This document shows, one piece after another, positions 42,481-54,600 of a stretch of 64,000 nt of DNA. The first letter of the stretch is position 1. The number at the start of each line of letters is the position of its first letter. A model generated the notes under the pieces. It saw nothing but the letters and a program-made list of their open reading frames with translations. It was not told the DNA's origin and searched no databases. Origin of the DNA: Takashimella koratensis. Lineage: Eukaryota > Basidiomycota > Tremellomycetes > Trichosporonales > Tetragoniomycetaceae. The translations under genes were made by a program, and so were the position numbers. The DNA lies in contig BCKT01000009.1 of NCBI GenBank assembly GCA_003116875.1, positions 1,217,552-1,281,551 of the forward strand, written 5' to 3'.

Positions 42481-44932
42481 ATGGATCCAGGCAGCACCCA
42501 GCGCGAGCGAAGCGAGGACCGTCTACCCATCGCAGCGGGCTCATCAAATCATACAGATGACGTTCTCAAGCAAGAGGATGTCAAGCGTCGGAAACTGTCT
42601 TCTAGCGATTCGGGTGCCGAGAAAACGAAGCGAGCGACCCAAGCTTGCCTTTTGGTGCGTCAAGTATACGAACACGCTGACCACAGTGCCGGAAGCGAAA
42701 GCTTCGCTGCCTCGGGGGCTGGCCGTGTAAACGTTGTGCAGACTCTCATAGCGTGTGTGACTTTGGTCAGGGTGCTGCCGATCGGTCAAACGTTGTGGGC
42801 GACGGGAGGAAAGCATACGCTCGACTCGAACAGCTCGAGAGCAGTGTCGCAAACCTATTAGCTGGCCTTTCCGGACCCGAAACGACGAGACTCTGGGCTG
42901 GAGAGCAGAGCCTGGCTGCCAACTCCTCGACTAGCGAGCACGCTTATGCCCCGAGCGATGCCGTCCGTTTTGATCCCAATGTCCTACATTGGTCTCCCGA
43001 TGTGTCTCACCAGGCTTCTACGCCCAGCGTTGTCCCACCTTCATCCACAGAGGCAACGACGCACATAACCTCGAAGGAAAGAGCCAAGGGAAAGGGTCAG
43101 AAGGCTGAGGAGAGGTTGGCAGTGGCTACCGAAGGAGTTTTCGAACCGCCCTTCAAGGCTCTTGTATTCCACGTGAGTTCTACTCTGGGCAATCTTAACC
43201 CTAGCCATCCGTGTGGGATAATCGCGAAGCCTCGAGGCGAAATAGTCCAGAGCGAACCTTGCCTCCGAGTAGAGACGAGCCGACTGTCGCGGGCGCGTAT
43301 GATCGACGATATGGAAGAGACCGAGATGACCCATTGAGTACGGGGATCGTTAACACGGCGACCGCAGAGATGTTGTTTAAGTTTTTTGTGAGTACAAATC
43401 TAAACAGACACTGACTGAAGATCGACCATTGTCACCCTTTCCTGCCTATCATCGACGTGACTTTGGATGACCCGTTCCGTACAATATGCACGTCACCACC
43501 ACTCATCAGTGCGGTCTGTGCGATCGCAGCTCGATTCTACAACCGATTTTGCCCCACGTCTCCACTCGACCCGGCGACCCCAATGAGGTTGGCCAATCTA
43601 GCCATGTTTCACCTGGGCCAGACACTATTACGCAAGCAACACACTCTCAACGACGTCCAGACGATTCTACTCCTGGCCGCATGGTGCCTGATGGGAGAAG
43701 GAGGGGGTCCAGATTCATGGGTCATGTCAGGTCATGCTGTGAGGGTGCTGCGTCGGCTTGGCGTGCATCGGGTTCTGGCCAAAGCGGAGGAGGCAGGTGC
43801 TAAACCGGGGACTGATGAGTGGACGGCGTTGGAAAAGACCATGCCCCAATGGCGGACGTGGCTGTGCTGGCTAGGGTGAGGAGGACTGCATTCATTGCTG
43901 ACTTCAGATTTGATGGGCTCTTTTCCCTCGGATTCGGTCGCCCACAGTCGACGCATGTCGAAAATTTGGATGAGAGCGTGTTACTGCGGATACGTCTAAA
44001 TCAACCGCTTCCGAGGCCGGGGTCAACGCGAAGCGTGGCGTTACACGGTGACCTCTATCTTGTCGGGCAGGTTCAACTTACACACATCGGACGGGATTTG
44101 AGGAGCTGGGTTGAACAAGTAGCAGAGCGGCAACATGACGAGGAGCAATTGGTGACGTTCAAGGAACTCAACCAGCGGCTGGATGAATGGTCCCGACTTT
44201 GGGTTTGGAGCAGTGAGTAGGAGAGACGACGTTTCTGACACCAGGCTCTCCGCATGCCATCTTCCTAGGGACGTCTGTCACTTTATCGCGACTTCAAGGG
44301 GAACACATGCGACTTTGCCTCAACTCATACGCTCTCAGGTACAAAGCGGACGAGGACGAATTCATCGCGGATTGTCTCAAACAAGCATTCAACGCCGCAG
44401 TCTCCATCATTCAAGTCCACTTTGACTCTAGTCAGAGCAACTTTGCCATGTCCTTTGCCACCGACGTGAGTGCACGCAAAGACTCGGCTGACCTCAGTAC
44501 ATGATCATCACCGTCGCGCAAGCCGCTCTTTTCCTCATCCGCATGACCCGAGCCCCCGTCACCGTGCAAAACGTCGTGTCTTTGGACTCAGGCGTGATCA
44601 CGCACTACCTACACATGGCGGTCCAGTCACTCGAGATGGGTGACCTCTCCGAGACGCGGCTGGCGACTTTCCTTGCACGAACCATCCGAGAGATTGCATC
44701 CGTGGCTGGCCTCGGGGACCAAACCTCTGAACCAGTGTCTGCAAGCGTAGATCCCGGTAGTCAAGGTAGCATCCTGCCTGACAACGAGTTTGCTCAGGGC
44801 CTCAATACCGACTTGGGCTTCATGTTTGACGGCGAATCACGCTTTGATATCGACAATTTCCTACAGCTAGAGGCGTATTCTGAATTAGGTTATTTGCTGG
44901 GGCTACCTGCCGAGGGAACGGGCCCGATGTAA
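42481..44932 (+). CDS. Zn2Cys6 transcription factor downstream of the element
   Basis: Seven exons (42481..42654, 42687..43172, 43205..43387, 43421..43875, 43908..44212, 44245..44465, 44498..44932) give 752 aa. The binuclear cluster starts at Cys56, spans intron 1 and reads QACLLCRKRKLRCLGGWPCK and RCADSHSVC. The fungal_trans domain shows DHCHPFLPIID, ISAVCAIAARFY, WVMSGHAVRVLRRLGVHR and LFSLGFGRP. A second in-frame ATG at 42436, formed by the last three bases of the foldback element, would add 15 residues. The aldolase gene starts 127 bp after the stop, in the same direction. The protein is nuclear; its target is unknown, but the neighbouring aldolase is a candidate. Confidence 0.9.
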
Positions 44933-45058
44933 AATGCATGTTTACTTTGCTCGGCTGTTCCGAGCACCAGCCGAACCTCCCGGGCTAGGTAATGGCCCGA
45001 TCCGAGACCGTAGGCAATAAAATAGCCACTTGGCAATGTCGTGACTGCACACTACACC

Positions 45059-46148
45059 ATGACTGTTCTCACTGCCAAAGCACTCCCCGCTGGAATCTAC
45101 TGCCCTACGATCAGCTTCTTCAAGGACGCCCCTGGACAGGAGCTTGACCTGGACACGTTCGCGAAACATGTTGGCTTCCTTGCAAAGTCTGGTATCCATG
45201 GCATCGTCGTCCTGGGATCTACCGGCGAGGCGGTCACCATGACCCGAGAGGAAAACCAGCAGGTGGGTTTGGGTTGTAACGCGAGCTGACTACCAGCTGA
45301 TTCGTACGGCGAGAGAGACTTGGTTCCAGTTTTGCAACACTGGCGTTGTTATCGCGGGCACGGGAGCTGCCCAGTCGACTCGCGAGGCCATCCTCCTCGC
45401 CAACGACGCGGCAAGCGCTGGTGCCGATTTTGCTTTGGTTCTTCCGCCGAGCTACTACCCGGGTGCCATGTCGCCGGCGGCTCTGCAGTCTTTCTACGAG
45501 GATGTAGGTGGTTGCGTGAGACAAAACTGACTGTAGGTCGCGGACGGCTCTCCCATCCCGATTGTAATCTACTCGTACCCCGGAGTCTCAGCTGGTATCG
45601 TGATGGACACGGATTTGATCCGCCGACTCGCACAGCATCCCAACATTGCTGGTGTGAAGCACACCGACCACGAAGTTGGGCGGATTGCTCGTGAAGCCTC
45701 CATCAAATCGTATGGCTGTAGGTACAAGTATTTTCAGAGCTGACTCTAAGCCCCCTTCACGGTTCTCGGTGGTGCATCTGACTATCTGCTCGGGACGTTG
45801 GCGGTTGGCGGCAAGGGCGCGATCACCGGGATGGCCAATGTGTCTCCGCGTGTTCTCGCCAAGGTGTATGAGCTGGCTCTTGCGGGACAGCAGACCGAGG
45901 CACTCGAGCTCGCGGGCGTTATCTCCAGGTCAGAATGGGCTTTGGGCAAGGGAGGGATCCTTGGCACCAAGGTAAGCACTCCGTCTGACTTTGGTTAACC
46001 GTAGTACGCCATTCAATGGGCCAACACGTACCCGGAGTCAGCGGCCCTTGGACGTAAACCTTTGCCTCTCGTTCCAGAAGCAACCAAGCAGCACATCGAG
46101 CAAGAGCTCGCAGAGGTGATCAAGCTCGAGCGACAGCTCGAGAACTAG
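45059..46148 (+). CDS. DHDPS-family aldolase, second member
   Basis: Five exons (45059..45262, 45297..45503, 45537..45717, 45751..45971, 46005..46148) give 318 aa. Family motifs are PAGIYCPTISFF, GIVVLGSTGEAVTM (substrate-carboxylate loop), FALVLPPSYYPG, IYSYP with the catalytic Tyr at about 149, and AGVKHTD with the Schiff-base Lys at about 178. It resembles the aldolase at 11957 in length and motif order but differs in the active-site neighbours (VKHTD against CKLTC), so the substrates probably differ. Family precedents include 2-keto-3-deoxy-sugar-acid aldolases and 4-hydroxy-2-oxoglutarate aldolase. Its close position after a Zn2Cys6 gene suggests shared control. Confidence 0.88.
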
Positions 46149-46166
46149 GCTACATCTGTATATTTT

Positions 46167-47186
46167 CTATCTACGTTTGTTGCCTTCGGCTGTGAGCATG
46201 GTCATGCACAACAAGCAACAAGCCGTCCACTCTGGTAGAACTGCAAAGACGTTCTCCATAGCAATAAACAGCGGTGTGAATCCAAAGCCCGACGACGTGA
46301 CCTGGAACGATTTGGGGTCTGAATAATTGACTTCGGGGACGACAGCTTGTAAGAGGCCGAAAATACCGCGAATGATAAGTGCCGGCCAGGCGACCATGAG
46401 AATGATCATTGTCGAGTTGATGCGTCGGGATGCGGGACCGCCGCGGGCGTTGGCGTCTGCAAGGCCATGGTCGGGTTGAACACCGAGCAAGGTAGGCCAG
46501 CCCTTGGGGAGCGTTCCGCTGGGGTTACGATCTTGTCGAATCGTGAGCCAGATGAATGACGCCAGGAAAAAGTTGATCGCAAGGAAGATGGCCTGTCCGA
46601 CCGCTCGCAGGATGTTCGCCGTGTGTAGTTGATTCCAGTAATCGTCCGTGTTTGGGTTGATACCGCTTACTCGTGCGCCACCCACAACGATGATCACGTT
46701 GGCCTGAAGTCAGCTCGGTCAAAGGGATTGACTTACGCCAATCAGAGTCCAGTGGATGATAGTCATGATCCAAGGGTCACGGTTGCCCGAAGCATCGCGG
46801 CCAGTCATGGCACGTTGGAAACGTTTGTACCACGTGTCTTGGCTCTTCTCCCTGCTGCGTTTCCCCTCGAGCCAGCTGCCACTAATGGGATAAGCAAACT
46901 CATGGTGATGAATGACGAAGCGATAGGTGCACAAGACGAGTGAAAAGTATCCCTCAGCGCCGAGAACGAAGAATGCGACGAGAAGACCGGTGTTGAGTGA
47001 TTCTTGGCTGCCCACAGCGATAGCGACGGATTGAGCGCTGAGACGAAGGACGACATGGAACAAGAGGAACGAGTAGACGGATTTGAAACTGATGCGGCCG
47101 GTGGAGAAGCCAAAGACGAGGATGGAAAAGTTGACAAGATACAAGATGAGGAAAACAACCCCGCCGATACCTTCTCCGTGAAGCAT
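46167..47186 (-). CDS. Seven-helix fungal membrane protein (DUF7702-like)
   Basis: Two exons (47186..46737 and 46703..46167) give 328 aa. The protein is almost all membrane: helices around GIGGVVFLILYLVNFSILVF, SVYSFLLFHVVLRLSAQSVA, LLVAFFVLGAEGYFSLVLCT, IIHWTLIGANVIIVVGG, AIFLAINFFLASFIWL, TMIILMVAWPALIIRGIFG, and a last amphipathic stretch MENVFAVLPEWTACCLLCM. A loop rich in Arg/Lys (SWLEGKRSREKSQ) lies between helices 3 and 4. The layout and ARGGPASR loop fit a fungal family of unknown function annotated DUF7702. Its stop is 18 bp from the convergent aldolase stop. No transport role can be claimed. Confidence 0.78.
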
Positions 47187-47372
47187 GTTGGGCAAATCGT
47201 ATTGAGTCGTTGAGGTGGGTCGATGGGCAATTTCTGTAATGCGCCAAGGTGTTCGCTTATCTATGTACAGGAATGGTCGGGAGGTCGGTGAAACCGATTT
47301 TAGTCCCGGAAAGCCCGATCCTCTGCACTTGGGTTAGGTGGCAGTGGTGTCATCGCCTCTCGGAGAAAGTGA

Positions 47373-49142
47373 CTAAAACTCCACCGGGAGCAGGGCATTG
47401 ATGTTGAAAAGGTCCCAGTCAAACTCAATCCCGTCCCAGAAGGACCCAGTTGGCTCCACACTGCCCTGCTTGTCGTCTAGCGTACACCACATATCGCGCA
47501 GGACCCGGCCGGGGAGACCGGCCATCTGCGCCACGTGATTCTCCGCGAACGTTAGGCTGGCCATGTCGAAAATGTCGGGGGCCCCGGTATCACGGGCCGA
47601 AATGACTATCCGCCTGGACGTTGCGAGGCAAAGGATGAGGATGGTCATAGCGGACGCGGGGATGGACTGGTTTAGCGTCAACCTGTCGACGGCGATGGCG
47701 AGCAAGGCACGAGAAGACGTGACAAGAGTCATTGTCGTCATAGACTGTCGTTCAATAAGCGTCTTGGCAGGAACCTCGAGGGCGGGGCGAATCACGGTGA
47801 GGAATGTGAAGCGGAGTGTGATGCAGTATTTTATGCAGGCGATGAGGCAGTCGAATTGACCGTCTCCTGTCGCAGCTGGGAGCTGCGCTTGTACTCCGTC
47901 CCACTCTGCGAGTAGCTCCACAATATCCACCAGCGCCGCTTCAGCGTCGACTTCGGCGGTGGCCAGTGTGTGGATGAACCGCCGCAGGGTCTCGATGACG
48001 GCGATACGTTTTCGCAAGTGATCGATACACTGTCGCACGTGCTCGGAGGAATGATCGGGGAGGCGCGTGAAAGGCGGCAACGAAGAGCACCGTGCGTACT
48101 GCAATTGTAGCCTGACATTAGCGGCATCAGGCGGAGTACTCACAAGCTGTATCGGACTTTGATTGATTCCCACTGAGGTCAGCGATACTAAATCTGGAAA
48201 CTCACCAATGTTCTAAGCTCCATTTTGTCGTCGGCTCTGGCGGCACGTAGTTCCAATCCCATATCACATCCAATAGAATAGGCCAGCGATGCAAGACGAA
48301 GTGGTGTCGGGGGAACATGAACGTCGCTACCAGGGAGGAGGGGGCTGAAGCTGAGAATGAGGAGGGCGGTGATGACATGGACTGAGACGGGTCCAGTCAA
48401 AGCGTACATGATCGATTCCTCGATCATCGGGACGGCAGCTTCGGGGAGTGGGTTGGAGACGAAGACGACCGCGGCTAGCACGACGAATGGATGGGTTGGT
48501 CGTGGCCGGCTTGTCAGGAGGAAAGGGATCAAGGGGCAGACGGCGGAGAACCGGTGGGTGAATCTGAATTAGCTCAGGCTAGAGTTGTCCTTACAGTTGC
48601 CAAGAGGTATCAACCTGAGCGCTGGACATGTATCCACGGGCGATGAGATCGGGGAAGCCGTGGAGGTCTACCGCGCATGAAGCCGTCTCGTCAAACATGA
48701 GAGTGGATGGATCCATCTTCATCGCCTTTTGGAATCCCTTGACGTCGGGAGAGCGTCGAGGGTAGCTGATGGGTGGTGGAAGTGATGAGAGTGGTTGTAG
48801 GGGAAGGGCCATTGGATAGGTGGACAATGCGGGGGTGGGCAGCGGAAGGAGGGATGGATTGGAAGGAATCGATGGCACGGTTGAAGAGGATGCCGAAGAG
48901 AGCTGCTTTTGAAGAAGGTCGAGGTAGGCCGACTCGAGAGCTTCAACTCGTTTAGGCAGGTCCTCACGCTCGGGAGGTGGTTCCATCCCGGGCAGACCAG
49001 CGAGGGAGCACTCAACCTCGCGGCGGCGACACCGAGCGCAACCACCGACGGTGAGCCCCTCGCATCGTGTCTTGGACCTGACGCAGCCGCGGCATGCACG
49101 ATAGACCTTGGGGGGCGGGGAGGCGCTGCGTCTATCGCTCAT
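47373..49142 (-). CDS. Zn2Cys6 transcription factor (short type)
   Basis: Four exons (49142..48595, 48563..48206, a 29-nt exon 48172..48144, 48111..47373) give 557 aa. The cluster sits at the very N-terminus from Cys17: YRACRGCVRSKTRC, then GGCARCRRREVEC, and a heptad-like linker LPKRVEALESAYLDLLQK. A Pro/Ser/Leu-rich stretch follows. The regulatory half has RFSAVCPLIPFLLTS, the junction LWESIKVRYSLLQLQYARCS that proves the 29-nt exon, and CLIACIKYCITLRF. This layout matches fungal regulators with a minimal fungal_trans domain. The upstream gene on the same strand is the small protein at 49297. Target unknown. Confidence 0.87.
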
Positions 49143-49296
49143 GGATGGGTGGTTGAGTAGAGGAAGGAGGATGACGCCGAGGTGTGATTTGGATTGTATT
49201 TCGCTAGGGACAGTCCCGGAGCCGGCAGGGACTTCAAATGGCAATCACGATTCACTGCATTTCTTGGCATCATTCGCTACGTATTTCACCCTTAGC

Positions 49297-49642
49297 CTAG
49301 TTGGAGCCAGCCTCCTTGCAAGCAGCAGAGCCCTGCTTGAACCCGTGCTCCCACTCCCAGCTGTCGTCGGGCATGCTGCACTCGCCGGCGCGAGTGTGAG
49401 CCCAGGATGCGAGCTCGTCGCCGTCGGGAACGCTGTTGCCAGAGCTGAGCGCGCTCTTGGTGTCGTTCCAGCCGCGCTCAAAGCCCGGGAAGAACGTGTC
49501 GGGGGCCGGGGAGCCGCCGTTTTGGGCCCAGTAGTCGCGGTGCTGCTCTGTCATGGTAAGTAAGGGTCCAAGAAGTGAACTCACGCTCAGCTGCGTTGCG
49601 GTACTTCTCCAAGGTGGCCTGGTCGGGAGCGTTGAAACCCAT
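49297..49642 (-). CDS. Small uncharacterised protein, 102 aa
   Basis: Two exons (49642..49585 and 49547..49297) give 102 aa with start MGFNAPDQATLEKYRNAAE. It has no signal peptide, no membrane helix and two cysteines. Two related aromatic-glycine motifs recur, FFPGFERGWNDTK and WEWEHGFKQGSAA, suggesting a duplicated short helix unit. The ATG, intron signals and stop are clean and the composition is protein-like, so I take it as real. I do not recognise a family. The next minus-strand gene upstream is more than 600 bp away. Confidence 0.65.
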
Positions 49643-50306
49643 GTTGCGTGTGTGTTTGTATTGGTTGGTAGATGAAAGAGTTGGAGACACGGGCCCAAAA
49701 ACGTGAATCGACCCTCATTATATATCTCAGAGCGCGGCAAGATGGCCTGGGCTCACTAGCATCGCATCATCCCGTAATTCTGCATCCATGTTGCGTGGGA
49801 AAGGTGCTCGCTCTTTTGCTGTTCGGTAGCCTCGTCATACCCGGACTAAACTAGTCACGCCAAGAACTGTACTTTGATTCCGCGCACGTTCTCCGTAATC
49901 CTCAGCGTTTGCGCGAGTGGAGCTGGAGGAGATCGACCAGGCACGGAGGCGCGGAGAGGATCAGATCTATGCAGCACCTTGTGCCGTGTGCTGCGGACCA
50001 GGCCATCTCGGCAGGGCCTACAGCGTTACAGCCGAGAGCAGAGAGCATAGCGTCGTTCACAGAAATCACTTGCAGTTAATCGGCCGAGAGGAAAACAAAT
50101 CAAGAACACGGAAACAAACTTAGGCTCTCATGACGCAAGTAGACAGCGAAGACCAGTGGTGTGGTATGAAGCGAATTTCCCGGCGGCACGGTACGTCAGT
50201 TACGCTTTCCTCTCAAGCTTCAACGTTTCCACCTCGTCGGAGAGAGAGGGAGAGAGAGCGCTTCGTCGCTCGCTCTACGACGGAGTCCATATGCATCACT
50301 CCATGT
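49643..50306. other. Intergenic region with a GA-rich run
   Basis: No gene is supported in these 664 bp. A purine-rich stretch of GA repeats occupies about 50241..50260. Confidence 0.4.
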
Positions 50307-50963
50307 CTATGCCTTAACGTAGTGACTAAAGTCGCAAGTACGGACAGCGGAATCGTCCATGACGGTGTGGTATGTATAATATGCGCAATCGATATGGGTA
50401 CCGATACTGATGCTAGTCGAGGAACGTTGAAGTGTGCCCTTCGAAGGACCGTCCGAGCCGATACCCGCACGGTGAACGATCCACTCCATGTCGTTGGCGT
50501 CGGTCGCGAAGTACTCCATCACCGCTTCGTTGTCGATGTGCTGACCATCATAGCTTCGAGCGATCGTGTATCGCATTAACCAAAGGATCGGCGAAAGACT
50601 CTGTCCGTACGGTCGACTGAAACCACCGGCCTGGTAAAGGATACGTCGGACACCGTGAGTTCGCATCGAAGGAACGAGCTTCTTGATGAACGCGGTGTTG
50701 ATCTTTGCATGCTGCTGGGCCTCTCTGTCGCCCAACATGACGACGACGTAGTCAACCCCCGCGACGAGCTTGTCGGTATCGATCGCGTCGATGTCTGTGA
50801 TCGAACCTTGCAACACTTCGAGGTTGTCGTGTTTCGCCTGCACCTTGCTCGGAGTTCGGACTAGTGCGCGCACGTTGTGACCATCGGAGAGGGCCTGTGA
50901 GACGAAGTGTTTACCCGTTCCACCCGTAGCGCCGAGGACCAAGAAAGTGTACCGATGGGCCAT
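50307..50963 (-). CDS. NAD(P)-binding protein, atypical SDR (NmrA/SDR_a5 type)
   Basis: This is a single-exon gene of 218 aa from ATG 50963. The cofactor loop TFLVLGATGGTGKHFVS is at the N-terminus, followed by RALVRTPSKVQAKH, GVDYVVVMLGD and VRRILYQAGG, typical of the short atypical SDRs such as flavin-reductase-like and NAD(P)H-binding PF13460 proteins. The C-terminus TVMDDSAVRTCDFSHY is characteristic of a basidiomycete subgroup. The lack of introns is unusual in this window. The activity is not known. Confidence 0.85.
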   Translation of the reverse strand: MAHRYTFLVLGATGGTGKHFVSQALSDGHNVRALVRTPSKVQAKHDNLEVLQGSITDIDAIDTDKLVAGVDYVVVMLGDREAQQHAKINTAFIKKLVPSMRTHGVRRILYQAGGFSRPYGQSLSPILWLMRYTIARSYDGQHIDNEAVMEYFATDANDMEWIVHRAGIGSDGPSKGTLQRSSTSISIGTHIDCAYYTYHTVMDDSAVRTCDFSHYVKA

Positions 50964-51420
50964 GATGAAGGGTTGTCCAAACAATTATCAAGGTCAAGAG
51001 ATCCAAACCTGAGCCGGATGACGGACTGGAAAGTCAGCCTTGCATGGCATGTAAACCTACCAGGAGCTTCGCGTGGGGCTGTCAGATGTGAATGGACTCG
51101 CTCCCCGCCCAGGTTGAGCCGTCAGTCTTTATGGTAATGGTAGCCGGTGTTATTTGGCCATTGCCGCTGCAGCGCGGGCTCAAGAGACCGCCCCCGAACC
51201 TCGGCGTCGGGCAGACAGTCACGTGATAAATCCGTCGGAAGAAGGAAGGGTCCCCGAGTGTGCAAACATACATGGCCTGTTATGCTATCTCAGTTCTATA
51301 CTGCATATGGCGTTGGCTGAAAACTCGAAGCCATCAAGCACGTCCCGCTCGGTATGACGCAAGATTCTGAGGCTTGAAACCAACCGTTCTACTTGATCAG
51401 CATCGTCCATTGCCACCAAC
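50964..51420. other. Intergenic region
   Basis: These 457 bp lie between the NAD(P)-binding gene start and the esterase stop (same strand). I see no gene or repeat. One CACGTG-type E-box (AGTCACGTGATAAA) lies at about 51221, near the left side. Confidence 0.4.
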
Positions 51421-52294
51421 TCACCCAGGCAGTGTCATGGGGAGATCGACCTCGTCTGTAAAGTTAAGGCCTCGACCGTTGAATGTGGTGGTGATGAGGT
51501 GTGACAGGTGAGTCCATAGGAGATTGTAGCCTTTCGAGTTGAGATGAAGCACGTCGCTACTGTCAACTACGCAGACGTTCTACTTACATGTAATACTCTC
51601 GAAGTGCGTCACCCGGTGCGGCTTCCGACATGATCTTCCACAAGTCCAACACAGCAATAGACTCCCACTGCTTCCCCACTTCCAGTGCGGCGTCCTTGAA
51701 CGAGCACATCGTCTCCACGGTGCGAGTCGGCTGCTTCTCGATTGGGAGCATGTCGATGATAGGTGGTCCCGGAGTGATTAGTACGATAGCGGGTGGTGTT
51801 TCGGATACTGCGTAGGGACTCTCCGACGTGTTTGATAATTGGGTCAAGATAAAATTGAGGTTCTCCTTGAATCGCTCTGCGGTCATGGCGCGATCATTTG
51901 GAGGTACCACGGCGTCATTTGCACCTGGAATCAGTGCCGTGATCCCTATTCTTCTCACCTAGCCACAGAGTTACCAGCCTGATCTTGGCGCCGGTCTCGC
52001 CCTTCTTCGCCAGGATCCTCGGAAGGATGGCTCGAATCCTGGTATCAGTTCGTTTCACGTCAGTGTTCTCACCATTCAGAAGTGTACCCTCCAAAACCTC
52101 GATTGATCACGTCCAACTTGCGGTTGTAGGCGTCTCATGTTAGCTTGTATCAATAGGCTTGCGTACCACTCATCCTCGATTGGAGCGAGCCCTCCACATC
52201 TTGGCATTGTGTCAGAGAGTCGCCCTGGGTGTTAGCGGTTTGAAGACTGCGGACTCACAAGGAGAAAAACGCAGTCTTGGAACGGCGCCGCCAT
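51421..52294 (-). CDS. IAH1: SGNH-hydrolase (isoamyl acetate-hydrolysing esterase-like)
   Basis: Six exons (52294..52259, 52224..52167, 52133..52073, 52038..51959, 51924..51588, 51556..51421) give 235 aa, close to the 238 aa of yeast Iah1. The four GDSL blocks are present: LLGDSLTQ (nucleophile Ser), NRGFGGYTSEW (oxyanion Gly), WLGANDAV (oxyanion Asn in GAND), and DVLHLNSKGYNLLW with the Asp-x-x-His dyad. Iah1 hydrolyses short-chain acetate esters in the cytosol. No signal peptide is seen. The next upstream gene is about 340 bp away and nothing is seen between them. Confidence 0.92.
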
Positions 52295-52635
52295 GATGGA
52301 GATTGTCGAGATTACCGTGATGACCGCTGTCTATTTGTGGGTAGGATCCAGCGGCCCGGCCGGTTAAAAGGCCCGGTACCGTCGCGGACATTTCACCGTT
52401 CTTCCGTGGCAGATGAAAGAAAGCAGAAAGACAAGTGTCAGGAAGATGAAAACGATAGGTCTTTGGATCATATGGGTCAGAAGTGTTTCCCACTAGACGG
52501 AAGTTCATTGTATGCATTTCTATTGACAGGATCGTTCTTGTCCGAGTGAGGAGATACTTGATTCTTGGACAACCACATCTTTCAACTTTCTTTCGTCTCT
52601 CGTCCGACGCACCCTTCGCCTGATACTGGTTGTGC

Positions 52636-54600
52636 TTATCCGACAAGCGAACCGAAAACACGTTTCACAACGCTGGGCTGGGTCTCGCTGGTCCCAGGAC
52701 GTCTCCATTCTCGCCGGCCGGTGGCTCGATGTCAGCAACCATCTTTCAACACACGTACTCAAATCGCAAGACGCCAAGTCGACCCAGCGCGTTTTGTGGT
52801 AGAATTTATAACCAAGATACATGATGACAAAGACCGGAATCATCATGTAGTTTTGGAAAAAGTCACTAACGCTGAAGGGGGAAACTGAGATGTCAGCGTT
52901 GTCATCACGAAACCGTACGGAAGCTAGTCCATCCTTGGAAGAAAATGAAGAAAAGGTTCGCGAAGAGCCCGAACCAGGCGCCGTAGGGGTAGAACGCTGC
53001 TTTGAAGGGTAGCTCATCGAGCGAAACTCCTTGAACTTGTAGAGCGCGTCGGAAGCGAATATGTGCGGCGCAAATGCTGTCTATCAGCGTCACTCAGTGT
53101 CCCACTCACCATGCCCAAGTGATAAATGTGGCCACGCCAGTGATGTTGACGAGCCAGCTGTACACCTGACCAGCGCTGGAGCTCAAATTGAGCAGGGAGA
53201 TAAAACCAAAGAGGTTGCAGAAGATCAGGGCGGCCCATGGAACGCCGCGTTTGTTCACTTTTCCCAACCAAGAGGGTGCCTTGCCTTCGTGAGCAAGGGA
53301 TGTGATGCAGCGAGAAGAGACGTAGAGCGCTCCGTTCAAAGCAGAGACAATGGTCACGATCTTCGGTCAGCATAAATCTTGAGGTTTGCTCACGATGATG
53401 GCGTTGATAGCGTCGCCACCTTTGGTAAGGCCAGCATTGACAAACGTGATGACAAACGGGGATCGTGCGGTCTTGCTCGTACCGTTCAACAAGTGAGAGT
53501 CGTTCCAGGGAACACAAAGGGAGATGAAAAAGATACCTCCAAGGAACAAGATGGCCACACGCCAGAAGACCATTTTGACAGCCTTAGGCACATCGCGAGC
53601 TGGGTTCGCCGACTCTCCTGCGGTGAGACCAATCATCTCGGTTCCAGAGTATTGCTACTTTCAGCGGATCTCAGGCTGATCACTCACCAGAGCAGCGAAC
53701 ACGAAGACCTTGAAAACTCCTGCGACGCCATCCGCGAATGCCCCAGGATCATGATAAAACTTGAACCCGATTTTGCCCTGGTCGCCGATCGCACCAGTAG
53801 TGATCAAGATGGCACACAGAAAGTAGGCCAATATGAACAGCATTTTGATAGCAGTGACAACAAACTCTGCTTCTCCAAAGGCGAGAACACCGAGGTAGCT
53901 GAATGCCTACGCTGAAATCAATATGCGTTTTACACTGGTACTGACCAAAAAGAAGAACCAGAAAATGATGATGAACCCGTAGTTGGGCATAGCTGAAGGC
54001 CAGTAGGTCATGACTGGTGTTAGCCTAGTCGCCATTGAGACTCACCCAGGCCCAGGTTGGTGTACTCAGCACCGAGGATGCCAAACCAGAGGAAGGCATA
54101 GTTCCATCCGAGACTGAAACCCAGCGCGGGGTCCAGAAAACGAGAAGTGTAGTTTGTAAACGATGCTTCTAGTCAGCCTGATCAACGTCAAACCTTACAT
54201 GTCACCGCGATGAACGCAGCCATCTCTCCCAAAGATTGCATCACGCTCCACAGGATGATTCCGACAACACCAAAGCCGATTAGTAGCCCAGCAGGGCCTC
54301 CATTGGTGAAACCGCTGCCAACTGGATGGTGAGACTTATAGCGCCGGTAGACTCACTGCCAACAAAGTATCCTGGACCGATGACGCCACCTACAGTCAGC
54401 TACCTCTGGGTGAGGGGCCTACCAATGGCGAGCATCTGCAGATGGCGAGACTTGAGATTGCGTTTGAGTCCAACGTCCGCTACGTTGGCGTGGCCATTGG
54501 CACGTGAGGCATCCACCTCAACGACATGATTCTTGGTGGTCGTGTCCTCGACCAAGTCTCCCTTGCTCACGCTTTCCAGAGGGACTTCGATTTGGGCCAT
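52636..54600 (-). CDS. Amino-acid permease (YAT/APC family)
   Basis: Eleven exons from ATG 54600 to TAA 52636 splice to 541 aa. The APC signature is complete: LKSRHLQMLAIGGVIGPGYF (the conserved GG.IG.G in TM1), WSVMQSLGEMAAFIAV (SLGEMA motif), LGWNYAF, FAALQYSGTEMIGLTAGES (GxExxGxxAGE), SRCITSLAHEGKAPSWLGKV with RGVPW, and CAAHIRFRRAL. The end is DLTTGRREW. About 12 helices are expected in the plasma membrane, importing amino acids with protons. It is divergent from the copper amine oxidase, so uptake and oxidative deamination may be co-regulated. The substrate is unknown. Confidence 0.94.
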
